A DNA stretch of 49,758 bases from positions 1-49,758 of the forward strand of contig VHCW01000028.1 in assembly GCA_016871575.1 (NCBI GenBank). The letters run 5' to 3'. Below, one piece after another: positions 26,124 through 34,201 of this stretch. Position 1 is the stretch's first letter. Each line of letters begins with the position of its first letter. The DNA comes from Verrucomicrobiota bacterium. Its GTDB lineage: Bacteria; Verrucomicrobiota; Verrucomicrobiia; Palsa-1439. Made by a program: the position numbers and the translations under genes. The notes below the pieces were generated by a model. The model saw only the letters and a program-made list of their open reading frames with translations. It searched no databases and was not told the origin of the DNA.

Positions 26124-26728
26124 TACTTCTTTTCGGAGGCGTTCAGTTGTTTGACGCCGTCGAAAACGTACCAGACGCCGGAGACCAGCGTAAAGAATCC
26201 CGCCGCGTACAACGCCCAATGGTGCGACGGCGTATCCACCTTCAATAATACCCAGCCGAGCGTGATCATCTGGAAAAATGTCGCGCATTTGCCCACCAGC
26301 CGCGGACGGGCGGTCACTTTGCCGGTCAACATGTGAATCAGCATCGTGCCGGCCAGCAGAATCAGGTCGCGGCTGACCACCAGCACGGGAAACCACAACG
26401 GCAGCGGCGCAAACGGCGAGCCGTCCTCAAACCGGATGCTGAGCAGAATCAACGCGGTCACCAGCAGCGTCTTGTCCGCCAACGGATCGAGGAAGGACCC
26501 CAGTTCGGTCTTCTGTTTGTACCGGCGCGCAATGTACCCGTCCACGGCGTCGGAAATCGTCGCCAGCGCAAAGACGATGCACGCGAGGATGCGTTCCCAT
26601 TCCGCGGCATGACCCCGTTGATAGTCGCGGATGTAATCCAGCGTCAGCCATATGAAAACCGGGATCAACAAGATCCGGCAAATGGTGATCTTATTGGCCA
26701 GCGTCAGTTTGTTGGTGGTGTCGTTCAT
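26123..26728 (-). CDS. pgsA: CDP-diacylglycerol--glycerol-3-phosphate 3-phosphatidyltransferase
   Basis: This 201-residue inner-membrane protein contains the CDP-alcohol phosphotransferase motif DAVDGYIARRY followed by GSFLDPLADK (D-x2-DG-x2-AR-x8-G-x3-D-x3-D). It starts MNDTTNKLTLANKITICR, typical of PgsA, with several TM helices (IPVFIWLTL, ACIVFALATI, WFPVLVVSRDLILLAG). It makes phosphatidylglycerol phosphate. Its ATG overlaps the gltX stop by 4 nt (ATGA). Confidence 0.93.
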   Translation of the reverse strand: MNDTTNKLTLANKITICRILLIPVFIWLTLDYIRDYQRGHAAEWERILACIVFALATISDAVDGYIARRYKQKTELGSFLDPLADKTLLVTALILLSIRFEDGSPFAPLPLWFPVLVVSRDLILLAGTMLIHMLTGKVTARPRLVGKCATFFQMITLGWVLLKVDTPSHHWALYAAGFFTLVSGVWYVFDGVKQLNASEKK

Positions 26729-28044
26729 GCGCGAAGTTGGTCAGCCGCCCGCCGCAGGCGCGCCAGCACACGGTCGCGTCCGAGCACTTCCAGCATGTGA
26801 TACAACGATGGCCCGGCCGATTTGCCGGACACGGCCACGCGGCACGGATGAATCAATTCACCGGTTTTCACGCCGAGTTGCCGCGCCAGTTCCTTCAGCC
26901 CCGCTTCGAGGCCGGCCGCGTCCCACGAGGCGGCCTGCTCGTAAGCCGCAGCGAGCTTCAGCAACCGCTCGCCGGTCTGCGGCGCGCTGCACGACTTGGC
27001 CACGGCGGCAGGATCAAACGGATAGTCGTCGGTGAAAAAGTAGTTCGTCCACTCCGGCAGTTCCTTCAACAGTTTGACCTTCTCCTTGACCAGCGCCAGC
27101 ACGCGGGCATCGTCGTGGGCCACGAACGGCTTCGCCAGCGGCAGAAATTGTTCCAGGGGCATCGCGCGGAGATATTCGCCGTTCATCCACGTCAGTTTCG
27201 TGATGTCGAAGCGGGCGTTGTGCCGGAGAATCTGCGGGAGGTCGAACATCGCGATGAACTCCTCGATGGGCCGGACTTCCTTGCCGTCCTTCGGCGAGAA
27301 TCCGAGCAGGCAAAGATAATTGCGGACGGCCTCGCTGACAAATCCGTCCTCGATGTAGCTGGCGAGCGACGCGAGCCGCGCCTTCGCCGGGTCAGGGTCG
27401 CGTTTGCTCATCTTCGAGCCGTCGAGGTTGAGGATCATCGGAATGTGGGCGTATTTCGGCGGCTCGACGCCGAAGGCGCGGAACAACGCGATGTGTTTCG
27501 GCGTGTTCGACAAATGATCCTCGCCGCGAATGACGTGCGTGATCTTCATTTCCATGTCGTCCACGACATTGACGAAATGAAACACGGGATTGCCGTCGCT
27601 GCGGACGATGACAAAATCGGGGTCGAGCATCTCCGTTTCGTTCAGCGAGCGGACCACGCCGCCGCAGATGACATCCGGGACTTCAATCGGCTGGCGCGTC
27701 ATCCGGAAACGAATGGCGCCGTCGCGTTCGTAGGCCATGTCCTTGGCGATGAGTTCTGCGACGCGCCGTTGGTAGATGTCGGCGCGCTGCGACTGGAAAT
27801 ACAGGCCGACGGAACCCTCTTTGTCCGGGCCTTCGTCCCAGTCGAGGCCAAGCCAGCGCAGGCCGTCGAGAATGGTGCGGAGCGATTGCTCCGTGTTGCG
27901 CGCCGTGTCGGTGTCCTCGACCCGCAAAATGAACGTGCCGCCGGTATGGCGGGCGTACAACCAGTTGAACAGCGCCGTGCGGACGCTGCCAATGTGGAGG
28001 AACCCCGTTGGACTCGGCGCAAATCTGACTCGAACATCACTCAT
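26725..28044 (-). CDS. gltX: Glutamyl-tRNA synthetase
   Basis: The ATG at 28044 gives MSDVRVRFAPSPTGFLHIGS with the HIGH-type motif (HIGS) at residues 17-20. An upstream extension of the frame is unconserved and is rejected. KMSKRD is the second class-I signature (in LDGSKMSKRD). The length, 439 residues, is slightly shorter than the E. coli enzyme (471); the anticodon-binding C-terminal half is present (LRHNARFDITKLTWMNGEYL). It charges tRNA-Glu, and if it is non-discriminating perhaps also tRNA-Gln, which cannot be judged here. It is co-transcribed with pgsA. Confidence 0.96.
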   Translation of the reverse strand: MSDVRVRFAPSPTGFLHIGSVRTALFNWLYARHTGGTFILRVEDTDTARNTEQSLRTILDGLRWLGLDWDEGPDKEGSVGLYFQSQRADIYQRRVAELIAKDMAYERDGAIRFRMTRQPIEVPDVICGGVVRSLNETEMLDPDFVIVRSDGNPVFHFVNVVDDMEMKITHVIRGEDHLSNTPKHIALFRAFGVEPPKYAHIPMILNLDGSKMSKRDPDPAKARLASLASYIEDGFVSEAVRNYLCLLGFSPKDGKEVRPIEEFIAMFDLPQILRHNARFDITKLTWMNGEYLRAMPLEQFLPLAKPFVAHDDARVLALVKEKVKLLKELPEWTNYFFTDDYPFDPAAVAKSCSAPQTGERLLKLAAAYEQAASWDAAGLEAGLKELARQLGVKTGELIHPCRVAVSGKSAGPSLYHMLEVLGRDRVLARLRRAADQLRA

Positions 28045-28054
28045 GATGACGCAC

Positions 28055-28084
28055 ACCGTAGCAAACTTGCGCCCTTCTCCGCAA
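28055..28084 (-). promoter_or_regulatory. Putative gltX-pgsA promoter
   Basis: On the minus strand TTGCGG (28079-28084) and TACGGT (28055-28060) are 18 nt apart. The -10 ends 10 nt before the gltX ATG. The triple repeat at 28086-28118 lies directly upstream of the -35 box. Confidence 0.4.
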
Positions 28085-28085
28085 G

Positions 28086-28118
28086 AGCGGACATTTAGCG
28101 GACATTTAGCGGACATTT
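28086..28118. repeat. Three perfect tandem copies of AGCGGACATTT
   Basis: Copies lie at 28086-28096, 28097-28107 and 28108-28118 with no mismatch. They sit between the divergent gltX and FHA genes and touch the gltX -35 box. They could be repeated operator sites or the residue of a mobile-element end. Confidence 0.75.
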
Positions 28119-28173
28119 TCGGTGGACAGCCCCCATGGAATCCGGTAGATAAACAGGTCGGAATACTGAATTT

Positions 28174-28500
28174 ATGGCGGCAATCATGTACAAACAATCC
28201 GACGGCACCGAGAAACTCCTGGAGGCCGGTGAAAACCCGCTGGTCATCGGACGGCTGAAGGATTCCGATATTCCAGTGCGCGACCCGTTTCTCTCGCGCA
28301 TTCACTGCGGCATCATTTATCACAACCAGCAGTTCCACCTCAAAGACCTCGGTTCCGCCAACGGCACCTACCGCAACGGCTCCCGCGTCTTCGAGTGCAC
28401 ACTCGCCCCCGGCGACCGCATCCAAGTCGGCAACACCACACTGTTCTTCGAAGTCCCCGGCACCGGCCCAATCGTCCTCCGCCAAGGCGTGCGCCCATGA
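28174..28500 (+). CDS. Small stand-alone FHA-domain protein
   Basis: This 108-residue protein is made up almost entirely of one forkhead-associated domain: VIGRLKDSDIPV at about 23-34, LSRIHCGI at 39-46 (the Ser and His of the phosphothreonine pocket), and LGSANGTYRNG at 59-69 (conserved NG). FHA domains bind phosphothreonine peptides, which implies a Ser/Thr kinase partner elsewhere in the genome. No kinase is in the window. Its stop overlaps the next gene's ATG by ATGA. Confidence 0.9.
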   Translation: MAAIMYKQSDGTEKLLEAGENPLVIGRLKDSDIPVRDPFLSRIHCGIIYHNQQFHLKDLGSANGTYRNGSRVFECTLAPGDRIQVGNTTLFFEVPGTGPIVLRQGVRP

Positions 28501-28823
28501 AGGCGTTGTTCGTGACGCTCCTGCTGACCGCGTCCGCGATCGCGCAGACCAACACCACCGCCCCGTTTGTGCGCGGTACCGTCGTCAAACTCGAACCGAA
28601 ATCCGGCGAGTTGCTCCTGAAAACGCCCAAAGGCGAACACACCTATTTCCTCACGCCGCGCACCTACATCTTTCGCGGCGAAGAAAAACTCACCGCCGAC
28701 AAACTCAAACCCGGTGACTACCTCAAGCTCCGCGTCACCGGCACGCAGACCAGCCAGTTCAGCGTTGTCCGCATCAAGGTGGACACCAACACCGTCCCGA
28801 TGCCGCCGCTCACGCCGCCATGA
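28497..28823 (+). CDS. Small secreted beta-rich protein of unknown function
   Basis: The start overlapping the FHA stop gives a signal peptide (MKALFVTLLLTASAIAQ) and a mature part of about 90 residues; longer readings lack a signal. The mature sequence has strands consistent with an OB-like fold (VRGTVVKLEPKSGELLLKTP, YFLTPRTYIFRGEEKL, KPGDYLKLRVTG), resembling DUF5666-type domains, and ends in a Pro-rich tail. Function is unknown. ATGA overlaps on both sides place it firmly in a three-gene FHA/secreted/DJ-1 operon. Confidence 0.75.
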   Translation: MKALFVTLLLTASAIAQTNTTAPFVRGTVVKLEPKSGELLLKTPKGEHTYFLTPRTYIFRGEEKLTADKLKPGDYLKLRVTGTQTSQFSVVRIKVDTNTVPMPPLTPP

Positions 28824-29371
28824 AAGTTCTTGTCCCGCTCGCGCCCGGCTTCGAGGAGATCGAAGCGATCACCGTCATTGACATTCTGCGCCGCGCCGGC
28901 GTCGAGGTTGTCGTCGCGGGCACGCAGTCCGGTCCGATTCCCGCCTCACGTAACACCCGACACCTGCCGGATTGTTTGCTTGATGAGGTGAACGCCGGCG
29001 ACTTCGATATGCTCGTCTTGCCCGGTGGCCAACCCGGCACCAACAATCTCCGCGCTGACCCGCGCGTCCACCGGATCATCGAGAACATCCAGCAGCGCAA
29101 CGGTCGCATCGCGGCGATTTGCGCCGCGCCCGGCATTCTCGCCGCGTATGGCATGCTCGAAGGTCGCGCCGCCACGTCGCATCCGGTCGTGCGCGATGAA
29201 GTCACGGCGCGCGCCAAGCAATACAGCGAAGAACGAGTTGTCGTGGACGGCCCCGTGGTGACGAGTCGCAGCGCCGGCACCGCGATGGAGTTTGCATTCA
29301 AGCTCGTCGAGATCCTGTGCGGCCCGGAGAAAGCCACCGAGGTCAACAAGGGCGTGCTCGCCTGTCTGTGA
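28820..29371 (+). CDS. DJ-1/PfpI (YajL-type) family protein
   Basis: This 183-residue protein has the DJ-1 nucleophile-elbow Cys at 101 in AAICAAPGILA, a conserved acidic residue in GFEEIE (10-15), and LPGGQPGTNNL (67-77). The length and the ending AFKLVEILCG match YajL/DJ-1 proteins, which act as chaperones or glyoxal/oxidative-stress protectors in the cytosol. The exact activity is debated for the family. It is the third gene of the FHA operon. Confidence 0.92.
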   Translation: MKVLVPLAPGFEEIEAITVIDILRRAGVEVVVAGTQSGPIPASRNTRHLPDCLLDEVNAGDFDMLVLPGGQPGTNNLRADPRVHRIIENIQQRNGRIAAICAAPGILAAYGMLEGRAATSHPVVRDEVTARAKQYSEERVVVDGPVVTSRSAGTAMEFAFKLVEILCGPEKATEVNKGVLACL

Positions 29372-29610
29372 GCCAGTAACTGCATTCTCGGCTTACAGAG
29401 TCAGCCTTCTATGCCCGTGCAGTGCGGAACAAAGGTGGCCAAGCCAATGAAGCCGAGGCACCGCCACAGGTTACTCAATTGCTGTTTGCGTTTGCGAGAG
29501 GATGAAACCCTCTTTCCCATCCTATTGCCAATTTCAAGTTTCAAGCTCTGTCTCCGTTCCCAGATATTCAAATTGCCTTCCCCATCTTCTGGTGGTATTT
29601 GTTCCATCAC

Positions 29611-29618
29611 AAGGAGGT
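29611..29618 (+). promoter_or_regulatory. Strong Shine-Dalgarno AAGGAGGT
   Basis: A perfect anti-16S complement lies 6 nt before the ATG at 29625. It fixes the start of the lipoprotein and contrasts with the core genes of the window, most of which lack such a site. The 253-nt stretch before 29625 holds no gene that I can support. Confidence 0.8.
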
Positions 29619-29624
29619 CGTACA

Positions 29625-30644
29625 ATGAAGCGGAGTATTTTCATGGGAGCATTGTGTCTATTGGTCATGGCGTGCAGCACAACCAAGCCAACAGCATCTT
29701 CCACCAACCAACCGAGCAGTACCGAAGTATCCACCAGCGACCCAGCACAAGAGGAGATGAATCAACTGGTCTTGTCAATTATGCAACAAGCACGACAAGC
29801 ACCACCGGAACCGCCAATCGCAGAGATCATGCCGCCGAATTTCCAGTCGGATGGACTTTTGGAGAAAGAAGCCACCTTCCGGGATTACACACTCCGAATC
29901 TACAAAAACACGAACACGTTTGAGAGTTTATTTGAGATTCTTCAGGGCAATAAACGGCTTTATGCCAAAACAGGCAACTCGTTTATGGTCAATGAAACCT
30001 TTGAGGGTTCAGATAACGAAAGGGCATTTCCGATGGGCATGGAAATTACCGGTGACGGCCAACCCAATCTTCTCGTTCTGGAATACACGGGCGGCGCTCA
30101 TTGCTGTTTGCGGTATCACATATTCGAGATTGGCAAACGGTTCAGGGCCATAGCGGTGATTGACGCTGCGGATAGCACGGCGGTTTTCGAAGACTTGGAT
30201 AACGACGGTAAACTGGAGGTTGAAATAGGAGACTGGACCTATGCCTACCAGTTCACGTGTTTTATTGATTCACCTGTCGAGCGTGTGGTGTTGCGTTACA
30301 AGGATGACGGTTATTTCGTGGCACCTGATCTGATGTACAAGCCAGCGCCGACAGAAGACGAGCTACAAAAGAAAGCACGCAAAGCAAAAGCCGTGTATGA
30401 GAAAACGAAAGCTAATCCCGGTACATGGGGTTCGCCGGCTGGTCTTTGGGTTGAGATGCTGAACTTGATCTATACCGGCCATGAACCGCTTGCTTACAAG
30501 TTCTTCGAGATGGCGTGGCCAGCAGAAATCACAGGGAAAGACGCTGCCTTGGCGAAATTCAAGAAAGTATTGCTGCTCAGCCCGTTTTATCGTGAGATGA
30601 AAGGGATTGGGCAATCTCAACAGGAGCCGATTACCGTGCATTGA
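29625..30644 (+). CDS. Lipoprotein with GGAHCC motif, function unknown
   Basis: This 339-residue protein has a lipoprotein signal MKRSIFMGALCLLVMAC (Cys 17), then a Ser/Thr/Pro-rich linker (to about 40). The central domain contains LEYTGGAHCCLRYHIFE with an unusual vicinal Cys pair, followed by FEDLDNDGKLEVEIGDW, a D-x-D-x-DG calcium-type loop. The C-terminal part is helical (DELQKKARKAKAVYEKTKA). GGAHCC proteins occur sporadically, with no assigned role that I know of. It is likely attached to a membrane facing the periplasm or outside. A 371-nt gap with repeats separates it from the next gene, so it may be transcribed alone. Confidence 0.75.
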   Translation: MKRSIFMGALCLLVMACSTTKPTASSTNQPSSTEVSTSDPAQEEMNQLVLSIMQQARQAPPEPPIAEIMPPNFQSDGLLEKEATFRDYTLRIYKNTNTFESLFEILQGNKRLYAKTGNSFMVNETFEGSDNERAFPMGMEITGDGQPNLLVLEYTGGAHCCLRYHIFEIGKRFRAIAVIDAADSTAVFEDLDNDGKLEVEIGDWTYAYQFTCFIDSPVERVVLRYKDDGYFVAPDLMYKPAPTEDELQKKARKAKAVYEKTKANPGTWGSPAGLWVEMLNLIYTGHEPLAYKFFEMAWPAEITGKDAALAKFKKVLLLSPFYREMKGIGQSQQEPITVH

Positions 30645-31015
30645 AGAAGTCACGTGCTGCTTGGGTGAAACGCATTCCGAAGGGGTGGCCTAAAGAGTAG
30701 CTTATTACTTCAGGGGGCACTTTCAGGGGCACTTCAGGGGCACTTCCGGCTTGATTCGTCCGCTCTTGTCGGAGTATTATTCGGGTAACAACTAAATATT
30801 TGCTGCTTCGGCTGCTGTCCACGGTGAAACTGGTAATTTCGATCAAAGGACGGTGCTTGAAAGCACGCCCCACAAGGGCGTGCCGAAAGCGTTCCTTTGA
30901 AGGCATACCAGTGCCTACCGTGGGGCGTGAGTAAGTGCGCCCCATTTTGTTTAGGTACTGGTTGTTACCGAAATTATCGCTCTGGATCTGCTGGGTGTGC
31001 AAGAAATGAGCGTAA
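30645..31015. repeat. 371-nt gene-free stretch with tandem and inverted repeats
   Basis: At 30709-30746 a TCAGGGGCACT unit is repeated three times (the first copy has one extra G). At 30843-30944 there are nested hairpins: outer TCAAAGGA/TCCTTTGA (30843-30850, 30893-30900), inner GCACGCCC/GGGCGTGC (30863-30883), then AGGCA/TGCCT (30901-30916), and TGGGGCG/CGCCCCA (30921-30944). A 123-codon frame on the minus strand runs through all of this but shows no coding character. No clear promoter is visible for the downstream operon. Confidence 0.75.
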
Positions 31016-31771
31016 ATGACGATAACAAGACACGGTCAATCCTCACCCATTCAGGGTTTACAGAGGCACATAGTCTTCTTTTTTGTTGCTGTTCTTTTCA
31101 CTCTCAATAACGTCCGCGCAGACTCCTCGCGAAGGTGCGAACAAACAGCGCTTGATGGCCTACTAGCCATTACTGAAGCACAAACAAGATTTGCAGTTCG
31201 GAATGGACGGTATGCCAAGAGCATCGCGGAATTGGGGTTTCAGTCATCGGTGATGAGTGCGGGGCAAATCACTATGAAGGCGGCGTTTGATGGAGATTAT
31301 GATAACCAAAGGCGAATTGCAGCAGACGGGTACTTCTTCCGTGTCTTGCCGATCAGAAGCGAATCGTCAGGGACGGAGAGCAACTCATTTTGGGCAATCG
31401 CCATTCCGGATAGCAGGCGGAACGACTTGCCCGTCTATGTGACAGCAGGCCACCGGATTCGAAATATCAATTTCCCGTTGGTCAACTGGTGGGCGTTGCG
31501 GCTGCACGATAAAACCCGGCTGCAAATTGCTGGTATGCTTACCACTCAGTCGGCGGTGTCGCCTCAAGAGATCGGCTTGGATCCTGACAGGCCTGATGTG
31601 TATCCGAACGTATTTGTTATCCGTCGCTTTTTACTGGATTCGAATGTGAGCTACCCGTCGTCAGAACAACCCCAACCCCCAGCACAAGATTACCGTATCA
31701 TTCTGATCGTCGGTGGAATCGTAGCTGTCGTGTTTCTGTTACTCCTGAGCCGAAAATCAAAACGTTGCTAG
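31016..31771 (+). CDS. Exported, C-terminally membrane-anchored protein with a pseudopilin-like segment
   Basis: This 251-residue protein has an N-terminal hydrophobic signal (about 20-37, HIVFFFVAVLFTLNNVRA). Next comes ALDGLLAITEAQTRFAVRNG and then RYAKSIAELG (about 45-75), which resembles the helix plus RYA(S)LAEL region just after the N-terminal helix of type IV pseudopilins. A beta-rich domain follows, then a Pro/Gln-rich linker (SSEQPQPPAQ) and a TM helix at about 226-245 followed by RKSKRC. The arrangement suggests an extracytoplasmic domain held by a C-terminal anchor. I do not recognise the family. It lies 12 nt before the next gene, as the first gene of the six-gene unit. Confidence 0.65.
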   Translation: MTITRHGQSSPIQGLQRHIVFFFVAVLFTLNNVRADSSRRCEQTALDGLLAITEAQTRFAVRNGRYAKSIAELGFQSSVMSAGQITMKAAFDGDYDNQRRIAADGYFFRVLPIRSESSGTESNSFWAIAIPDSRRNDLPVYVTAGHRIRNINFPLVNWWALRLHDKTRLQIAGMLTTQSAVSPQEIGLDPDRPDVYPNVFVIRRFLLDSNVSYPSSEQPQPPAQDYRIILIVGGIVAVVFLLLLSRKSKRC

Positions 31772-31783
31772 AAAGGAAATCCT

Positions 31784-33181
31784 ATGAAAGCAAACCGTAT
31801 CAGTGTCGTGATGTTTGCCATTACTCTGCTTTTTGTGCATCTCGTCTTTGCGCAACAAGAGGGTATGGTGAAAGTGCAAAAGCCGCTTTCCGACGTGGAG
31901 CCGGGAGAGTGGTGGCGAACGTCATGGCAGGCTGGTTACCAATATTACCACGCCGCAGAGTTCGAGCTTGTGTGTGAAACCAAGTTTGTGCCGGGAGATA
32001 CGCCACGCTGGATTGATCAAGTCGCAGCGAAACACTTGTTAGCGGGTGCGTCACTGCGCCTTGGTGGTATCGCACATATCAACTCCTTTGCGCTGGAAGG
32101 TTCACCGAACCCTCTATTGGCGCGGTACTACGAATCTGTTCATGTGGATCGAAAGCTCAGCGGGAAGTTCCAATACCTGACAAACACAACTCAGGGGATG
32201 CACCAATGGCTGTTCAGCGGCGGCATCAAGGAAATTGCTAGGCAAGCAGTGAATTGGATTGGAAGTATTGTTTCCAGTTACGTGCTTAAGAAGCCAATTC
32301 CACCAAAGGTCGTGGACGCGACCGGTGCCGGCACGTATTTGGGTAAGAAAGCACAAGAAGGAACGGAGCAGTATCTTCGCGGTCAAGGATTGTCTATCGA
32401 GAAAGACGGTTTTCAGATTAAGACTGATTCGCAGGTTTTTGCGAAGCTGCCCTTCGCAGTCGAGTTAAAGGGCGTGGACAACCTCGCCGTGCAGATGACC
32501 GAAGATTTTCGCAACCGATTCCTTGTGATGCAAACGCAGGGCAATCAACTGAAGGTCCATGACGGCACTGAGTCCGCAGAGAAACTCGCAGCAGTGATGG
32601 ATAAACCTGGCGAGGCCAAGAAGCTGATTGCCTCGCTACCGGAACCATCGAGCGAGCGCGTTGGGGCTGTGCTTCAGCGTGAAACGCTCGCCCTGAATAA
32701 GGCTATCTTCGATGGCAGAACTCGAAGGGTTGGCGATGTTTGGACGATTGATGGTAGTGTTTTGTCGGGGTTTCTGCATCCTGACCTGAAGGGAAACTTT
32801 CAGGGCCGGGTTGTACTCAAGTACGAGAAGGACGATCCAACGCGCAAGAGCGAGCACTACAAGGATGGCGGAGCGACGTACACTGCCCAAGTGCTCCACA
32901 TTGTTCCATCTGCGCAGATCAAACGCGAAGCCGTCCATTCCAATCTGGAGTACGTCGAGCCGAAGTTCAGGGCAAAGATCAACGATCAGACAGAAGCGAC
33001 AATCTACGTGGACGCGAAAACCGCAATGGTTCGCGAGGCGATTCTGGACTTTCAGACCGATGCCTCGCGGGAAGTGCTACCGGACATGGTGATCACAAGC
33101 GGATTGCAGGCGGCCGGTAAAGTGCGGTTGACCATCCATTATCTCGCGACCCGCTCTGAGATTCCGAAATCCCGGCCATAA
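31784..33181 (+). CDS. Secreted protein of unknown family, paralogue of the 35383 gene product
   Basis: This 465-residue protein has a signal peptide (MKANRISVVMFAITLLFVHLVFA, cut near FAQQ; shown only in part elsewhere). The middle contains a possible amphipathic stretch (IARQAVNWIGSIVSSYVLKK, about 150-169). The C-terminal half, about residues 290-440, holds LQRETLALNKAIFDGR, RVGDVWTIDGSVLSGFLHP, DLKGNFQGRVVL and YVDAKTAMVREAIL, which align position by position with the product of the gene at 35383. A GAAAGGA ribosome site precedes the ATG. It is spaced 12 nt from both neighbours. It is probably periplasmic and may work with the ABC transporter encoded next. Confidence 0.7.
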   Translation: MKANRISVVMFAITLLFVHLVFAQQEGMVKVQKPLSDVEPGEWWRTSWQAGYQYYHAAEFELVCETKFVPGDTPRWIDQVAAKHLLAGASLRLGGIAHINSFALEGSPNPLLARYYESVHVDRKLSGKFQYLTNTTQGMHQWLFSGGIKEIARQAVNWIGSIVSSYVLKKPIPPKVVDATGAGTYLGKKAQEGTEQYLRGQGLSIEKDGFQIKTDSQVFAKLPFAVELKGVDNLAVQMTEDFRNRFLVMQTQGNQLKVHDGTESAEKLAAVMDKPGEAKKLIASLPEPSSERVGAVLQRETLALNKAIFDGRTRRVGDVWTIDGSVLSGFLHPDLKGNFQGRVVLKYEKDDPTRKSEHYKDGGATYTAQVLHIVPSAQIKREAVHSNLEYVEPKFRAKINDQTEATIYVDAKTAMVREAILDFQTDASREVLPDMVITSGLQAAGKVRLTIHYLATRSEIPKSRP

Positions 33182-33193
33182 AATGAGAACAGT

Positions 33194-34201
33194 ATGGCTA
33201 CGGCATTCGAAAGCGATGTAGTTCGCCTCACGGATTTCCGAGCAAATCCAGACAGCATGGGTCGTGGGAAGGCCATCGGAATGAGCGTGCGGAGCTTGCG
33301 GCTGCAACGCAACCGCACATACGCATTGGTGAGCGCAAGCGGGCGCGGCAAATCAGTGTTCCTCAGTTTGCTTGCTGGATTCCCACCTTTCGCTTGGCAG
33401 AACGCAATGCGTTGGTCTGCATGGGAAGTCTTTGGTAAGAACATATTGCCGCCAGACGGTAAGCGTAGAAACAGTTTCTCACCGTTGTTTCCCATAGATG
33501 GTCAGAATGCGATCATTTACTTACCGCAAACTTTTCCACAGGACCGGGCGGAGGATTTGCCGGCACTGGAGGCGATGGCCTTTGTGCTATGTGTCGGTGG
33601 ATCTGCCAAAAGTTTGGCCGAAGCCAGAGAGCTGGTCAGAGAAGTGGCCTGTGCAGAACCTTTTGTGCTGTCTGCTAAAAATCTGGATCAGCCACTACAT
33701 CAGTTGTCTGGCGGAGAGCGTCGTCGCTTGGAATTGGCTACTCGTTTGACAGCGATTTATCCGCGCAACAACGCGTCACCGGCGGCGAGTGGAAGACGCG
33801 CTTTAATCCTGCTCGACGAGCCAACGACGGGGTTGGATGTTCTCAGCGAAACAAGGTTCCAACTCTTCTTGTATGAACTGGTCGAGAAGGCTCACTCCAA
33901 CGGGACTGAGATTACAACCGTTGTGGCGACCCACGCATTTGCCCACCTAGTGCCAGACCTCCCGGATTCTGTTGAGGTTTTGGTTCTGGATAGGGATGAG
34001 CAACTTGCCCAACCGCGCCCTCCTCCCAGCATGATCCGCCTAGTGTTTCAAGGGTCAGTCCGAGAAAGTTTCGAGCATTTCGCACAGTTTGCCGAAGGCG
34101 GAAAAGAGATGGACGGTTGGCGGTCGATCATTGAAATCCTTGAACGTAGATCGTCCCCTGAACTGGAGCGCGCTTTTTTCGACGAGTCCAACGATGAATA
34201 G
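33194..34201 (+). CDS. Divergent ABC transporter ATP-binding protein
   Basis: This 335-residue protein has all ABC ATPase landmarks. Walker A is SASGRGKS at 47-54, with the usual first Gly replaced by Ser. The Q-loop is in YLPQTFPQD, the signature LSGGERRRLEL starts at 171, Walker B ALILLDEPTTGLD has D208-E209, and the H-loop is VATHAFAH. A C-terminal extension of about 60 residues after the core (MIRLVFQGSVRESFEHFAQF onward) is unusual. It should energise the permease encoded next, with which it overlaps by 8 nt. The closest families (LolD/MacB/ABC-2 types) are not distinguishable by eye. Confidence 0.85.
   Translation: MATAFESDVVRLTDFRANPDSMGRGKAIGMSVRSLRLQRNRTYALVSASGRGKSVFLSLLAGFPPFAWQNAMRWSAWEVFGKNILPPDGKRRNSFSPLFPIDGQNAIIYLPQTFPQDRAEDLPALEAMAFVLCVGGSAKSLAEARELVREVACAEPFVLSAKNLDQPLHQLSGGERRRLELATRLTAIYPRNNASPAASGRRALILLDEPTTGLDVLSETRFQLFLYELVEKAHSNGTEITTVVATHAFAHLVPDLPDSVEVLVLDRDEQLAQPRPPPSMIRLVFQGSVRESFEHFAQFAEGGKEMDGWRSIIEILERRSSPELERAFFDESNDE

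Noticed and set aside
28045-28485. N-terminal extension of gltX
   Set aside because: It lies over the tandem repeat and the divergent FHA gene; GltX begins at the conserved VRVRFAPSPTG.
29411-29923. Plus-strand frame of 170 codons before the lipoprotein
   Set aside because: It overlaps the strong lipoprotein gene in another frame and shows no coding pattern.
30631-31002. Minus-strand open frame of 123 codons
   Set aside because: It runs through the TCAGGGGCACT array and several hairpins, has no ribosome site, and its sequence follows the repeats.
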